From Rhodanobacteraceae bacterium (GTDB lineage: Bacteria > Pseudomonadota > Gammaproteobacteria > Xanthomonadales > Xanthomonadaceae), in the NCBI GenBank assembly GCA_024233975.1, contig JACKOX010000006.1, positions 1 through 64,000 on the forward strand: a DNA stretch of 64,000 nucleotides, in the 5' to 3' direction. Under the pieces are notes generated by a model. The model was not told the origin of the DNA and searched no databases. It saw only the letters and a program-made list of their open reading frames with translations. Position numbers and translations under genes: made by a program. Positions 7,557 to 19,090 of this stretch are shown here, one piece after another (the first letter of the stretch is position 1; each line of letters begins with the position of its first letter).

Positions 7557-8786
7557 TCAGGCCAGAAGGCCGCGCACCTTGTCCAGCGCGGTGACGAAGC
7601 GGTCGATATCCTCGCGCGTGCTGTACAGCGCCATCGAAGCACGACAGGTGGCCGGCACCCCGTAGAACTGCATCAGCGGATGAGCACAATGGTGGCCGGA
7701 ACGCACAGCGACGCCTTCCAGATCCAACAGTGTGGCCAAATCGTGGGCGTGCGCGCCGTCGACCAAGAAGGAGATCACTGCGGCGCGTTCCTTCGCCTCG
7801 CCGATGATGCGCAGGCCTTTCACCGAACGCATGGCGTCGAGTGCATAGGCACAGAGTTCGGACTCGTGCCGCTCGATGGCGTCCATGCCGATAGTCTGGA
7901 GGTAGTCGACTGCCGCACCCAGTCCGATGAAGCCGGCGATGTTGGGCGTGCCCGCCTCGAACTTGTGCGGAGGATCGGCAAAAGTCGTTCCTTCGAAGCT
8001 GACCTCTCGGATCATCTCGCCACCACCGAAGAACGGGGGCATCGCTTCCAGGAGCTCGCGTCGTGCCCAAAGCGCGCCGGTGCCGGTGGGCCCGAACATC
8101 TTATGACCGGTCAGCGCGTAGAAATCGCAGCCGATCTTCGGGACATCAACGGCACGGTGCGGCAATGCCTGCGAACCATCGATCACGGTCACGATGCCGC
8201 GCTGACGCGCCTCGCGGCAGATCATCGCTACCGGATTCACCGTACCCAGCACGTTGGAGACGTGGGTGACTGCCAGCAGCTTCACGTCCGGCGTCATCGC
8301 CGCTTTCAGCGCATCGATGTCGAGTTCGCCGTTCTCGTGGATCGGCGCCACCTTGATCGAAGCGCCGGTGCGCTCGGCGACCAGCTGCCACGGAACAATG
8401 TTGGCGTGGTGCTCCATCCGCGACACCAGGATGCTGTCACCGGCCTTGAGCCGCGGCAATGCCCAGCTGTAGGCGATCAGGTTGATCGACTGCGTGGTGC
8501 CGGAGGTGAGCACGAGGTCATCCGCTCGTGCGCCGATATGCGCGGCGAGCTTGCGCCGCGCGCCTTCGTAAAGGCCGGTTGCCTCTTCGCCCAGCGCATG
8601 CACGGCACGCGCGACGTTGGCGTTGTGCCGGCGGTAGTAGTCATCCACCGCATCAATAACGACCTGCGGTCGCTGCGCGGTGTTGGCGCTGTCGAGATAG
8701 GTCAGCGGTTTGCCGTGGATCTGGCGCTCGAAGATCGGGAAATCCTTGCGTAAACGCACTGGATCGAAAGTGGCATCCATGGTCAT
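7557..8786 (-). CDS. sufS: Cysteine desulfurase SufS
   Basis: A 409-residue PLP enzyme of the group II (SufS/CsdA) class. It removes sulfur from cysteine as a persulfide for cluster assembly. The PLP lysine is K229 (TGHKMFGPTG) and the persulfide cysteine is C367 (RSGHHCAHP). The C-terminal family motif reads YSTREDIDRF. The length is normal. Its start (ATG at 8786, second ATG at 8780) overlaps the stop of the cupin gene by four bases. The position in the operon fits supply of sulfur to SufU and SufBCD. Confidence 0.96.
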   Translation of the reverse strand: MTMDATFDPVRLRKDFPIFERQIHGKPLTYLDSANTAQRPQVVIDAVDDYYRRHNANVARAVHALGEEATGLYEGARRKLAAHIGARADDLVLTSGTTQSINLIAYSWALPRLKAGDSILVSRMEHHANIVPWQLVAERTGASIKVAPIHENGELDIDALKAAMTPDVKLLAVTHVSNVLGTVNPVAMICREARQRGIVTVIDGSQALPHRAVDVPKIGCDFYALTGHKMFGPTGTGALWARRELLEAMPPFFGGGEMIREVSFEGTTFADPPHKFEAGTPNIAGFIGLGAAVDYLQTIGMDAIERHESELCAYALDAMRSVKGLRIIGEAKERAAVISFLVDGAHAHDLATLLDLEGVAVRSGHHCAHPLMQFYGVPATCRASMALYSTREDIDRFVTALDKVRGLLA

Positions 8787-9154
8787 TGAGCAGCCTCGTC
8801 GAAACGGTCACCGCGCGTGTTTGGTGCGGAGCAGAGCAGGAAACGCAGGGGCTTGGCCTCGTCGTTGGACAGGCGATGACGCTGGCCAGGCGCGACCTGT
8901 GCGCCTTGTCCGACAGCAATGCGCAATACCGTGCCGTCAATCTCCAGCGTCGCCACGCCGTCCAGCACGTAGAAGAACTGTCGCGACGTCGCATGGTGGT
9001 GGCGTTGCTCGGCGGCGCCGGGAGGCACCTGCTCTTCGATCACCGACAGACCCGGCTCGTCCAGGAGTCGCCAGCCATCGCAATCCGCGCCCCAGCGATA
9101 GTGCGGCGCGTTGCTGCTGTCGAGAACAAGCGGAGCGTCGACCGATGACGTCAC
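8783..9154 (-). CDS. Single-domain cupin protein
   Basis: A 123-residue cupin. Cupin motif 1 is visible as EQRHHHATSRQFFYVLDG and motif 2 as GQGAQVAPGQRHRLSN. Its metal-binding histidines are around residues 52-54 and near 92. Cupins of this size often act as small enzymes or sensors, and the ligand here is unknown. It overlaps sufD upstream and sufS downstream by four bases each, so it is an integral member of the suf operon. A role in handling iron or a sulfur intermediate is speculation from location. Confidence 0.85.
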   Translation of the reverse strand: MTSSVDAPLVLDSSNAPHYRWGADCDGWRLLDEPGLSVIEEQVPPGAAEQRHHHATSRQFFYVLDGVATLEIDGTVLRIAVGQGAQVAPGQRHRLSNDEAKPLRFLLCSAPNTRGDRFDEAAQ

Positions 9155-10448
9155 GCCACGGCCTCACCGTCGTTGAACAGACTTTTCTTGACCACACGCT
9201 CCAGCTGCGACTGCAGGTCGGCATCGGACACACCTTCCAGCAGCGAACGACAGAACGCAAACACCAGCAGGCGTCTCGCCTCGACTTCGGGCAGGCCGCG
9301 CGAGCGCAGATAGAACAGCGCGCGTTCGTCCAGCTGACCGATGGTCGCGCCGTGGCTTGCCTTCACTTCGTCGGCGTGGATTTCCAGCACTGGCTGCGCG
9401 TCGATCTCGGCGCTGTCAGTCAGCAGCAGGTTGCGGGTTTCGAGCTGGGCATCGCTGCCATCCGCCCCTTCAGCGATCAGGATGCCGCCGTGGAAAATCG
9501 CCCGCGAACGGCCACCGGCGATCGCGCGCCACTGCGTATCGGAACTGGCCTGCGGCGACTGATGGCGCAGCATCAATTGGGTATCGACGTGCTGGCGTTC
9601 ACGGCTGCGCACCAGACCACGCACCTCAGCGCGGGCGTCACAGCCCTGCAGGTCGATCGCGAGTTCATGTCGCGACAACGCAGCGCCAAGCTCCAGCGAC
9701 AGCAGCCGATAGGTCGCCTCCTTGGCCAGCACAGCCTCCGTGCGGGCGATCAGCGATGCACCAGCGGCGGCGCGCTGCACACGAACATGCTCCAGCGCCG
9801 CACCAGGCTTCAGGTGGACGTGGCTGACGCTGTTCAGCAGCGGTCGCTCGCCACCCTGACCAACGTGATGCTCGACCAGCGTGGCGCGCGAACCTTCGCG
9901 TAGTTCGATGCGATGACGCAGGTGCACGCCCACGTCCTGTCCTCCCGCCGTGGTGACGAACACCAGATGCAGCGGCGCATCGACTTCAACGTCCGGACCG
10001 ATGCGCAGCAGCGCGCCTTCCACCGCCAGCGCGGCGTTCAAACGCCAGAAGCCCGCGTCGTCCTCCTCCCAGCGACGACCCAGCACATTCACTTCGCGCG
10101 GATCGTCGCCCTGCAGGCCCCGGGAAAGTGGCTGAAGCTCAACACCCTCCGGCAATCCGCGCAGATCGGACCGCAGGACATCAAAGGAACCGTCGACGAA
10201 CACCAGACGCGGCGCCAAAGGAAGCTCGACGTCGACATCCGCCACCGTTGCTTCGCACTGATACGGCAGCATGAATTGCCGCTGTTCCAGCGCCCGCAGC
10301 GAGGTGTACTTCCAGCGCTCCTGCCGCGATGTCGGCAAGCCTTCCGCGACCGCGGCATCCAGTGCCTCGCGGCGCGACGCGCCAAGACCCAGCGCATCAC
10401 GCCGCGGCAGCTGCTCGAAACCAGCGGCCAGTGAATCCAGCAACGCGC

Positions 10449-10452
<4 letters not shown>
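9151..10452 (-). CDS. sufD: Fe-S cluster assembly protein SufD
   Basis: A 433-residue beta-helix subunit of the SufBC2D scaffold complex. The N-terminus (LGLGASRREALDAAVAEGLP, then WKYTSLRAL) and the C-terminal HADEVKASHGATIGQ region with LFYLRSRGL are typical of SufD. The conserved His in KASHG corresponds to the residue thought to take part in cluster building at the SufB-SufD interface. It overlaps sufC upstream and the cupin gene downstream by ATGA junctions, which favours stoichiometric expression. Confidence 0.95.
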
Positions 10453-11216
<764 letters not shown>

Positions 11217-11297
11217 GATGACGATTACTTTCAGATAGGAGTTTTCGACGACGCCATGGCAGTGCCGAAAGCTGTTAGAACAGGGTGCGAGTCTCGC

Positions 11298-12740
<1,443 letters not shown>

Positions 12741-12779
12741 GATGTTTCCGTCAAATTCGTGGGCGCGCCTGGATGGCGC

Positions 12780-13229
12780 TCAGCCCAGTACCTGCACGGC
12801 AATGCCGCGCTTGTTCATTGGCGCCTGCGTTGGCGCCAGCAGGTCAGCGACGCTGACCGTCGTCAGCGCCGACTCGATGGCCGAACTGACGCGCTGCCAG
12901 CCGCTGCTGATGCCGCAGTGCGACTCGTGGCCGCATTCGCCGGCGTGGACGCTGCATTCGGTCATGCCGATCGGGCCTTCGATCGCGGTGACCACGTCGG
13001 CGAGACTGATCTCGCTTGCCGGCCGCGACAGTCGATAACCGCCGGCGGCGCCGCGCTGCGATTCCACCAGTCCCGCCTGACCCAGCTGCTTCAACACCTT
13101 GCTGGCGGTGGGTGTCTCCAGCCGTGACTGCTCGGCCAACGCCGTGGCGCTCTGCAAGCTGTCCGGTCGCCGGGCGAGCGCGGTCAGCAGCATTGTGGCG
13201 TAGTCGGTGAGTCGGCTGACCCGGAGCAT
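12780..13229 (-). CDS. sufR: Rrf2-family SUF system regulator
   Basis: A 149-residue winged-helix repressor of the Rrf2/IscR family, subtype of Fe-S-assembly regulators found in Xanthomonadales. The helix-turn-helix lies in the first 60 residues. The wing is AAGGYRLSRP (61-70). Three cysteines that could bind an Fe-S cluster are C92, C99 and C105. The start at 13229 (MLRVSRLTDYA) is chosen because the family begins there; an ATG 18 bases upstream would add six non-conserved residues and leave a leader of only about nine bases. It heads the suf operon and very probably represses it when clusters are plentiful. Confidence 0.9.
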   Translation of the reverse strand: MLRVSRLTDYATMLLTALARRPDSLQSATALAEQSRLETPTASKVLKQLGQAGLVESQRGAAGGYRLSRPASEISLADVVTAIEGPIGMTECSVHAGECGHESHCGISSGWQRVSSAIESALTTVSVADLLAPTQAPMNKRGIAVQVLG

Positions 13230-13262
13230 GGTGGCGTCGCGATGCATTGAATAAGGACTAAA

Positions 13263-13291
13263 ATTGTACGATTTAACGGATCGACGGGCAA
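13263..13291 (-). promoter_or_regulatory. sigma70 promoter of the suf operon
   Basis: Read on the minus strand, TTGCCC (13286-13291) and TACAAT (13263-13268) are separated by exactly 17 bases. They match the sigma70 hexamers at four and five of six positions. Transcription would start near 13256, leaving a leader of about 27 bases before sufR. A TTTTAGTCCTTATT tract spans the predicted start and is a plausible repressor (SufR) contact site. Confidence 0.6.
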
Positions 13292-13353
13292 TCCGGCGGT
13301 TTGGCCCCGGTTGGCGGCACGGCGACGGCATCGCGTCGCCCGACCTCAATGCC

Positions 13354-13359
13354 TACACT
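13354..13359 (+). promoter_or_regulatory. -10 element of a probable leaderless amgK transcript
   Basis: TACACT ends six bases before the ATG at 13366, and no Shine-Dalgarno sequence is present between. A sigma70 -10 element at this distance places the transcription start at or next to the A of the ATG, so the mRNA would be leaderless. No good -35 hexamer was seen. Confidence 0.4.
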
Positions 13360-13365
13360 TCGCGT

Positions 13366-14403
13366 ATGAGCAACGCAGTTGATTCCATGACCACGATCCG
13401 CCCCAGCCGTCGCGACTGGCTCGAAGCCACGCTCGGCCACTCCGTCGATGAACCCGTCGCCGCCTCCGCTGACGCCAGCTTCCGCAGCTATTGGCGGGTG
13501 CCGGTCGATGGCGAATCACTGGTGCTGATGGACGCGCCACCGGATCGCGAGGACATCCGCTCCTGGCTGGATGTCGCCAAGCGACTGGCCGCCGCCGGCC
13601 TCCGCGCCCCGGCCATCCGCGCCGACGATGCCGAACATGGTTACGTGCTGATGAGCGACCTTGGCTCGCAGACGCTGCTGCCGGCGCTGAATGCCGGTAA
13701 CGTCGATGCCTGGTACGCACAGGCCATGGACGCGATCCTGCATATGCAGCGCGAGGTCGCCAGCGACGACCTGCCGCAGTATGACGAGCAGCGGCTGATG
13801 GACGAGCTGGAGCTGATGCCGCGTTGGTTCCTCGGCGAGCACCTCGGTTTCACGCCGAGCTGCGAGCAGTGGGACATCATCGAGAACGCCCACCGCGCAC
13901 TGATCAACGCCGCGCTGGCGCAGCCCAAGGCCTTCGTGCATCGCGATTTCCATTCGCGCAACCTGATGATCGACGGCAGCATCACCGATGACGTCCGCCT
14001 CGGCATCATCGACTTCCAGGATGCGGTGCGTGGGCCGGTGACCTACGACCTCGTTTCGCTGCTACGTGACTGCTACGTCGAATGGCCGGAAGACCGTGTC
14101 TACGACTGGGTCGATAGCTACCGCGAACAGGCGGTCGTCGCAGGACTGTTCGACGCGGACGTCGGACGCTTCCGTCGCTGGTTCGACCTGATGGGCCTGC
14201 AGCGCCACATCAAGGTGCTCGGCATCTTCTGCCGGCTCTGGTATCGCGACGGCAAGGCCGGTTACCTGGGCGACCTGCCGCTGGTCTGGCGCTACACGCA
14301 GACGGTGGGGAGACGTTACCCGGAGATCGCGCCGCTGATCGCACTGATCGAATCCGTGCTGGGCGAACGCGACATCACGCAACCGCGCGTGACCGCCGAA
14401 TGA
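13366..14403 (+). CDS. amgK: N-acetylmuramate/N-acetylglucosamine kinase AmgK
   Basis: A 345-residue sugar kinase of the aminoglycoside-phosphotransferase fold. It phosphorylates MurNAc (and GlcNAc) at C1 in the anhydro-muropeptide recycling route that bypasses de novo UDP-MurNAc synthesis and fosfomycin sensitivity. Catalytic landmarks are HRDFHSRN (192-199) and the metal-binding IIDFQDA (214-220). Identification as AmgK rather than another kinase rests on murU nearby on the same strand. The start could alternatively be the ATG at 13387. It ends with an ATGA overlap into the lipoprotein gene. Confidence 0.88.
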   Translation: MSNAVDSMTTIRPSRRDWLEATLGHSVDEPVAASADASFRSYWRVPVDGESLVLMDAPPDREDIRSWLDVAKRLAAAGLRAPAIRADDAEHGYVLMSDLGSQTLLPALNAGNVDAWYAQAMDAILHMQREVASDDLPQYDEQRLMDELELMPRWFLGEHLGFTPSCEQWDIIENAHRALINAALAQPKAFVHRDFHSRNLMIDGSITDDVRLGIIDFQDAVRGPVTYDLVSLLRDCYVEWPEDRVYDWVDSYREQAVVAGLFDADVGRFRRWFDLMGLQRHIKVLGIFCRLWYRDGKAGYLGDLPLVWRYTQTVGRRYPEIAPLIALIESVLGERDITQPRVTAE

Positions 14404-14822
14404 TCCGCAGAACGGCAAGAATCGTCGTTTTGATCATCCTGGCTGCATCAATATCGGGTTGCAGGATGCTGTTCGGGTGCGGTGATGCCGAGGCGAAGAA
14501 GGCGATGCAGCTGGATCGCGAATATCTCGCAGCACTATACGGCTACGTAGCATCGGGTGAATGTAGCAGGACGTGCCGAGCACCGATCCTAGATGGCTTG
14601 AGAGGCATAGGAAACCGAGGGCCGGTTCTGGAATATCATCGGCGCGGGAGCGCGCAAGTCAAACTCAGCGTCTGCGTTGATACCGGTGCGATTCTGTACT
14701 TCCGCAACATCGGTACGCCTGATGGCCTCATCGAAGTTGCATGGAACACTGACGGGCTCAATTGGAGAACGAAGACTCTATGGACTGTTAGCGAACCTGA
14801 TGACTCAATCCTGGCCCAATAG
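14400..14822 (+). CDS. Small putative lipoprotein between amgK and murU
   Basis: A 140-residue protein that I do not recognise. It has a signal peptide with a lipobox (SISGC, Cys21), then a Cys-containing globular part with six cysteines overall. The coding region is visibly richer in A/T and uses rarer codons than its neighbours, for example several ATA, TCA and CTA triplets, suggesting later acquisition. Its start overlaps the amgK stop (ATGA) and murU starts 29 bases after its stop, so it is transcribed with the recycling pair. A link to muropeptide recycling is inferred from position only. Confidence 0.65.
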   Translation: MIRRTARIVVLIILAASISGCRMLFGCGDAEAKKAMQLDREYLAALYGYVASGECSRTCRAPILDGLRGIGNRGPVLEYHRRGSAQVKLSVCVDTGAILYFRNIGTPDGLIEVAWNTDGLNWRTKTLWTVSEPDDSILAQ

Positions 14823-14851
14823 ATGCCTTATTCCGCAATGTTGATTCCGCA

Positions 14852-15535
14852 ATGAAAGCCCTGATCTTCGCCGCCGGCCGTGGCGAGCGCATGCGGCCGT
14901 TAACGGACACCACGCCCAAGCCGTTGCTCCCCGTCCGCGGCAAGCCGCTGATCGTCTGGCATCTGGACAAACTGGCGGCGATGGGCGTTGGCAACGTGGT
15001 GATCAACACGTCCTGGCTGGCCGCGAAGTTTCCGGAAACATTGGGCGACGGCAGCGACCTCAGCCTCAACATCCGTTACTCGGTGGAAGGCGATACGCCG
15101 CTGGAAACCGGCGGCGGCATGCTGCATGCGCTGCCGCTGATGGGTGACGAGCCTTTCCTGCTGATCAACGGCGACGTATTCAGCGACTACGACTTCGCCC
15201 AGTTGCCGCGAGAACCGGAGGGCATGGCGCATCTGGTGATGGTGGATCGCCCCCCCGAAAAATCGCGTGGCGACTTCCTCCTCGACTCCGACGGAAAGCT
15301 GCACGACGGCGGCGAAGACGCACTGACCTACGCCGGCATCGGCGTATATCGCCCGCAGATCCTCGACGGCTGGCAGGATGTGATCGGTGGCGCCGCCGGA
15401 GCCAGCGAAGATCCACCGCGTTTTCCCATCGCCCCCATCCTGCGCGCCTGGATGCGCATGGGCGCGATCAGCGGCGAGCACCATCGCGGCAGCTGGACCG
15501 ACGTCGGCACGCCGGAGCGGCTGAGGCAGCTCTGA
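14852..15535 (+). CDS. murU: N-acetylmuramate-1-phosphate uridylyltransferase MurU
   Basis: A 227-residue nucleotidyltransferase. It converts MurNAc-1-P plus UTP to UDP-MurNAc, the step after AmgK. The nucleotide-binding start MKALIFAAGRGERMRPLT, the KPLLPV motif, and the metal-binding LINGDVFSD are all intact. The length is usual for MurU and short for GlmU or RmlA types. It closes the amgK-lipoprotein-murU unit. Confidence 0.92.
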   Translation: MKALIFAAGRGERMRPLTDTTPKPLLPVRGKPLIVWHLDKLAAMGVGNVVINTSWLAAKFPETLGDGSDLSLNIRYSVEGDTPLETGGGMLHALPLMGDEPFLLINGDVFSDYDFAQLPREPEGMAHLVMVDRPPEKSRGDFLLDSDGKLHDGGEDALTYAGIGVYRPQILDGWQDVIGGAAGASEDPPRFPIAPILRAWMRMGAISGEHHRGSWTDVGTPERLRQL

Positions 15536-15552
15536 ACCAGCACCTGCCGCCA

Positions 15553-15571
15553 CCGCACGCATTTCGTGCGG
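15553..15571 (+). terminator. Possible hairpin after murU
   Basis: CCGCACG and CGTGCGG form a seven-base stem with a five-base loop 17 bases after the murU stop. No T tract follows, so intrinsic termination is uncertain. The rest of the 235-base gap to the next gene shows no other feature. Confidence 0.35.
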
Positions 15572-15770
15572 ATCAAGAGACGTCGGCAACATCGACAATG
15601 CCGGCGCGATGCTTGCTCAGCATCTTCCCCGAGTTCCAGATCGGCACATCGCAGCGCCATCACAAGCACAGCCTGAAAACCAAACGGCAGATGAACAGGC
15701 CGGATTGAAGTTGTGCGATCCCTCTCGGTGACGCGTTGGGTTCCGGTGAATCTCTCATCGGAGCCGGTAC

Positions 15771-16847
15771 ATGTTGCGCAATCTGCTTGTTCTATTCGCC
15801 ATCCTTTTTTTCTCGCCCGTCCAGGCCGCCGTCCACTGCGTCAGCAACGCGACGGAATTCCAACAGGCGCTGGATGCCGCAGAGGCGACCAGCGAAGCGG
15901 ATGACATCCGTCTCCGGCCGGGCACCTATGTCGCGCCCGCTGGCGGCTTCATCTACCTCAACGGCTCCACTGAAGAGACCGAGCTGCGTATCAGCGGTGG
16001 CTGGTATGACTTTTTCGGCACGGCCTGCGGTATCCGCCTTGACCTCGATGCCTTTTCCACCACATTGAGTGGCAGCAACAGCTCGCGCGTGCTGCGGATC
16101 CGCCTGGACCAGGCCACTGACCTGACTGTACAGGGACTGACTTTCGTGGCCGGCAATACCGTGTCCGAATCGCTGGCGCAGGGCGCAGGCCTGAAAGTGG
16201 AGAGCTTCGTCGGCTGGACGGGCAACGTGAACATTCTCGGCAATGCCTTCATCGGCAATACCGCGGATGATTTCGGTGGTGCCATCTCGGCCAGTGCGGG
16301 CGGATTCCTGATCATCAACAACAATCTGTTCGTCGCCAACCAGGCCTGTCATAACGGCGGCCTGACATTGACCTACAGCAGCAGCAAGACCGCCTACATC
16401 CTCAACAACACCGTTCTCTACAACGGCATCCGTGATGGCTGCCCGCCCTTTTCAGGCATTCGTTCCGGCGGCCTGCGCATTGGCGGCACCGGCAACATCG
16501 TGCTGCTCAACAACCTGCTGTGGGGCAACGAGAACATCGACCTTCACCTGGATTCTTCCGGGATCAAACTGATCGCCAACAATTACGAAACCCTGCTGGG
16601 CACACCCGGCACCGGCAGCGGCGTCAACTTCCATATCGAGCCGGTATTCCGCAACCAAGGCTTCTTCGACTACCAGCTTGACAACCATTCGGCGCTAATC
16701 GATCTCGGCGTGATGCCGACACAGAACTCAACCTGGCAGTTGCTTACCCACGATATCCAGGGACTGCCGCGCGTAATCGGTGAACGCGTGGATATCGGCG
16801 CCTACGAGAACCAGGATCACATCTTCATGGATGGATTTGAAAGTTGA
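15771..16847 (+). CDS. Secreted right-handed beta-helix protein with a DGFE tail
   Basis: A 358-residue exported protein: signal peptide (about 1-19, ending PVQAA), then a repetitive middle rich in N-N-x and G-x-I-x-V patterns typical of parallel beta-helix proteins (for example FLIINNNLFVANQ and YILNNTVLYNG). It ends in a Pro-poor segment and the tail DHIFMDGFES. No catalytic residues were recognised, so function is unknown; related proteins may bind polysaccharide. A GGAG site precedes the start. Its last 31 bases overlap the 3' end of the convergent kinase gene. The tail resembles that of the broken Cys-rich gene near 21.2 kb. Confidence 0.75.
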   Translation: MLRNLLVLFAILFFSPVQAAVHCVSNATEFQQALDAAEATSEADDIRLRPGTYVAPAGGFIYLNGSTEETELRISGGWYDFFGTACGIRLDLDAFSTTLSGSNSSRVLRIRLDQATDLTVQGLTFVAGNTVSESLAQGAGLKVESFVGWTGNVNILGNAFIGNTADDFGGAISASAGGFLIINNNLFVANQACHNGGLTLTYSSSKTAYILNNTVLYNGIRDGCPPFSGIRSGGLRIGGTGNIVLLNNLLWGNENIDLHLDSSGIKLIANNYETLLGTPGTGSGVNFHIEPVFRNQGFFDYQLDNHSALIDLGVMPTQNSTWQLLTHDIQGLPRVIGERVDIGAYENQDHIFMDGFES

Positions 16848-19090
16848 TCAGCTGTCGAAGGGCCGGCAATCCAGCCCGTCAACAGATCAAACAACGGCAT
16901 CCGCTCCAGACCAGCGTCCCGCATGAAATCGTGCGCTGCCTGCAGCGCTGGCAGAGGCTTTTCAACCTCGCCCTGGCGATATCGGCAATACGTGTCGGCA
17001 ACCTCAAAAAAGGGTCGCAACGGAGTCTGGCGGTCGGTGATGTGTGCGAGTACGGATTGCACTGCGGTTTCCGCCTCCGACCAGCGCTCGGCTCGCAAAA
17101 GGGCTTCGGCGAGGTAGCGTTCTGAATTGAGCTGCCGCTCATCGCCAAGCCCCGGGCGAGCCGGAATCGGTTGCAGCAAGTCGACGGCGGCCTCAAATTC
17201 GCCAGCCTGCATGTAGATGCGGGCCTGAAGGATGTCGAGCGATGAAAAGCTGCGGTGTGTCGGCGGCAGGTTGCCAGCGTATATGCGTCGCGTCTGGTCC
17301 AGGGCGTCTTGTGCCTCTTTGATGTTCCCCCGGAGCATCTGCGCCATGGACAGACCAAACAATGCATAACCAAGTCGGATCGAGCCCTGATCGCCATCGC
17401 GACGCAGCAGGTCGATGGCCTTGGAGGACTCGTCGACGGCTGCATCGGCAGCGCCGATCTGGCTTAGCGCCATGGACAGGTTATGGTGATCCACGGCCAC
17501 CACCACATCGTTTTCGCCATAAAGGCGCTGCCGATCCACCAGCAAGTCGCGCTGCGCTTGGACTTCCTCCCGCCAATGGCCCTGATCCCCGAGCAGAATG
17601 GCCAACTGGTTGCGTGCATTGAGCCGCCCACGAATGGTCTTCTCGGCATTGGCGTCCAAGTGTGTCAGTGCTGCGAGCGCATTGTGTATCGCTGCCTCGG
17701 CTTCCGCATTGCGTCCTGCTCTGGCACGGGTCGCCCCCAGCAACAGCCAACCCTCGCTTTGTCCATACCAGTCGTTCGGACTTACCGCCAGCAGCTGTCG
17801 CATGGCGGTTTCGGCGATCTGCAACCCCTCATCCACATCACCCAGCTCGGCAAGGCCTGAACCAACCACCAGCCGAAGGCTTGCCTGCGCACCGGGATAG
17901 GCCGTCAAACGGTCTTCGCTGTTCTCCGCCAGACGTTCGAACAAGGACTGGATCGACACCGGCCCGTTCTGCATGATCGGCAGCGTGTCCTTCACCGCAT
18001 CAACCACCACATCCTTTACCAGCTCGGTTCGCTGACGGCTTTGTTCTGCGCTGAGATAGGCCCACCAGCCGGCCAGCGCGGTGAGCAACAGCGCGACGAT
18101 GACCGTGGCGACCAGCATCCGCTTTCGCCAGCGTCGACCTGCGTTGGCCATCGCACTCACTTGCCGATGGAGCTCCCTGGCATCCGGTCGCCGGCCCGGA
18201 TCGTGCGCAAGCAGGGCGCGCAACGACCGGCGCCAGCGCAGCGGAACGCCGCGCATGGACACCGGCTCGCGCCGATGATGCAGTGCCTCAAGCGCTTCCA
18301 GGCTTTCCGCGTGGCGCGGATAGCGCCCCGTCAGGCAGCGATACAACACCACGCCCAACGAATACATGTCTGACGCAGTGTCGCAGGCACCATGAAACCG
18401 CTCTGGCGCCATGACCAGCGGCGAACCGGCCCGCTGGCTTCGGTCGGATGCATCAATGGCGGCACCGAAATCCATCAGCACCGGAGCACCATCGCCTTGC
18501 AACATGATGTTGGCCGGCTTGATGTCGCCGTGCACCATGTCCTTGCCGTGGATGAGAATCAGTGCCTCCGTCAGCGGCAGGGCGAGCTGGATGGCCTGTC
18601 CGCTGGAAAGTGCACCGTGCTCGGTTAGCGCCTGCTCCAACGTACTGCCTTGCAGAAGATCAAACCAGATGCCGACTTCGCCGTTCTCCTCGTCAGCACC
18701 ATGAACGGCAAGGATCGCAGGATGACGCAGGCTGGCCTGGCTTCGCGCTTCGGCCACGGTTGCTCGTGGGTTTCTGACTGAACTTCGATTGCGCGCCAGT
18801 TTGAGCGCAACCTCGCGGCGCAGCATCGGATCGAAGGCGCGGTAAACGATGCCGAAGCCTCCCTCACCCAATTGTTCAATCACCTTCAGGTGCCGCCATT
18901 CGAACAGGATCGGCAACGGTGTGCTGCCCGAATCCTGCGCTGAGCGTTGAGATTGACGAAACGCCGATACGAGCGTGCCCAGGCGCTGCAATCCCGGATC
19001 ATCGGGGGCATCGACAGCCTGACCACCAGCCTCACCCCCGTCGGCGAGCTGCGCGACCCATGCCTGCCGCTGGTCTATTCCGCCAGCCAT
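16817..19090 (-). CDS. Membrane Ser/Thr protein kinase with TPR-like periplasmic region
   Basis: A 757-residue Hanks-type kinase. The kinase domain spans about 66-310: glycine loop GEGGFG (75-80), K97, HGDIKPAN (187-194, with Gly for the usual Arg of HRD), DFG (207-209) and APE (228-230). A single transmembrane helix follows at 325-345. The remaining 400 residues are helical and Ala/Leu-rich in a TPR-like pattern, so they should face the periplasm. The loss of the HRD arginine suggests regulation without activation-loop phosphorylation. The start overlaps the ECF sigma gene by 16 bases, so the two form a unit in which the kinase may control the sigma factor or its output. Confidence 0.88.
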   Translation of the reverse strand: MAGGIDQRQAWVAQLADGGEAGGQAVDAPDDPGLQRLGTLVSAFRQSQRSAQDSGSTPLPILFEWRHLKVIEQLGEGGFGIVYRAFDPMLRREVALKLARNRSSVRNPRATVAEARSQASLRHPAILAVHGADEENGEVGIWFDLLQGSTLEQALTEHGALSSGQAIQLALPLTEALILIHGKDMVHGDIKPANIMLQGDGAPVLMDFGAAIDASDRSQRAGSPLVMAPERFHGACDTASDMYSLGVVLYRCLTGRYPRHAESLEALEALHHRREPVSMRGVPLRWRRSLRALLAHDPGRRPDARELHRQVSAMANAGRRWRKRMLVATVIVALLLTALAGWWAYLSAEQSRQRTELVKDVVVDAVKDTLPIMQNGPVSIQSLFERLAENSEDRLTAYPGAQASLRLVVGSGLAELGDVDEGLQIAETAMRQLLAVSPNDWYGQSEGWLLLGATRARAGRNAEAEAAIHNALAALTHLDANAEKTIRGRLNARNQLAILLGDQGHWREEVQAQRDLLVDRQRLYGENDVVVAVDHHNLSMALSQIGAADAAVDESSKAIDLLRRDGDQGSIRLGYALFGLSMAQMLRGNIKEAQDALDQTRRIYAGNLPPTHRSFSSLDILQARIYMQAGEFEAAVDLLQPIPARPGLGDERQLNSERYLAEALLRAERWSEAETAVQSVLAHITDRQTPLRPFFEVADTYCRYRQGEVEKPLPALQAAHDFMRDAGLERMPLFDLLTGWIAGPSTADQLSNPSMKM

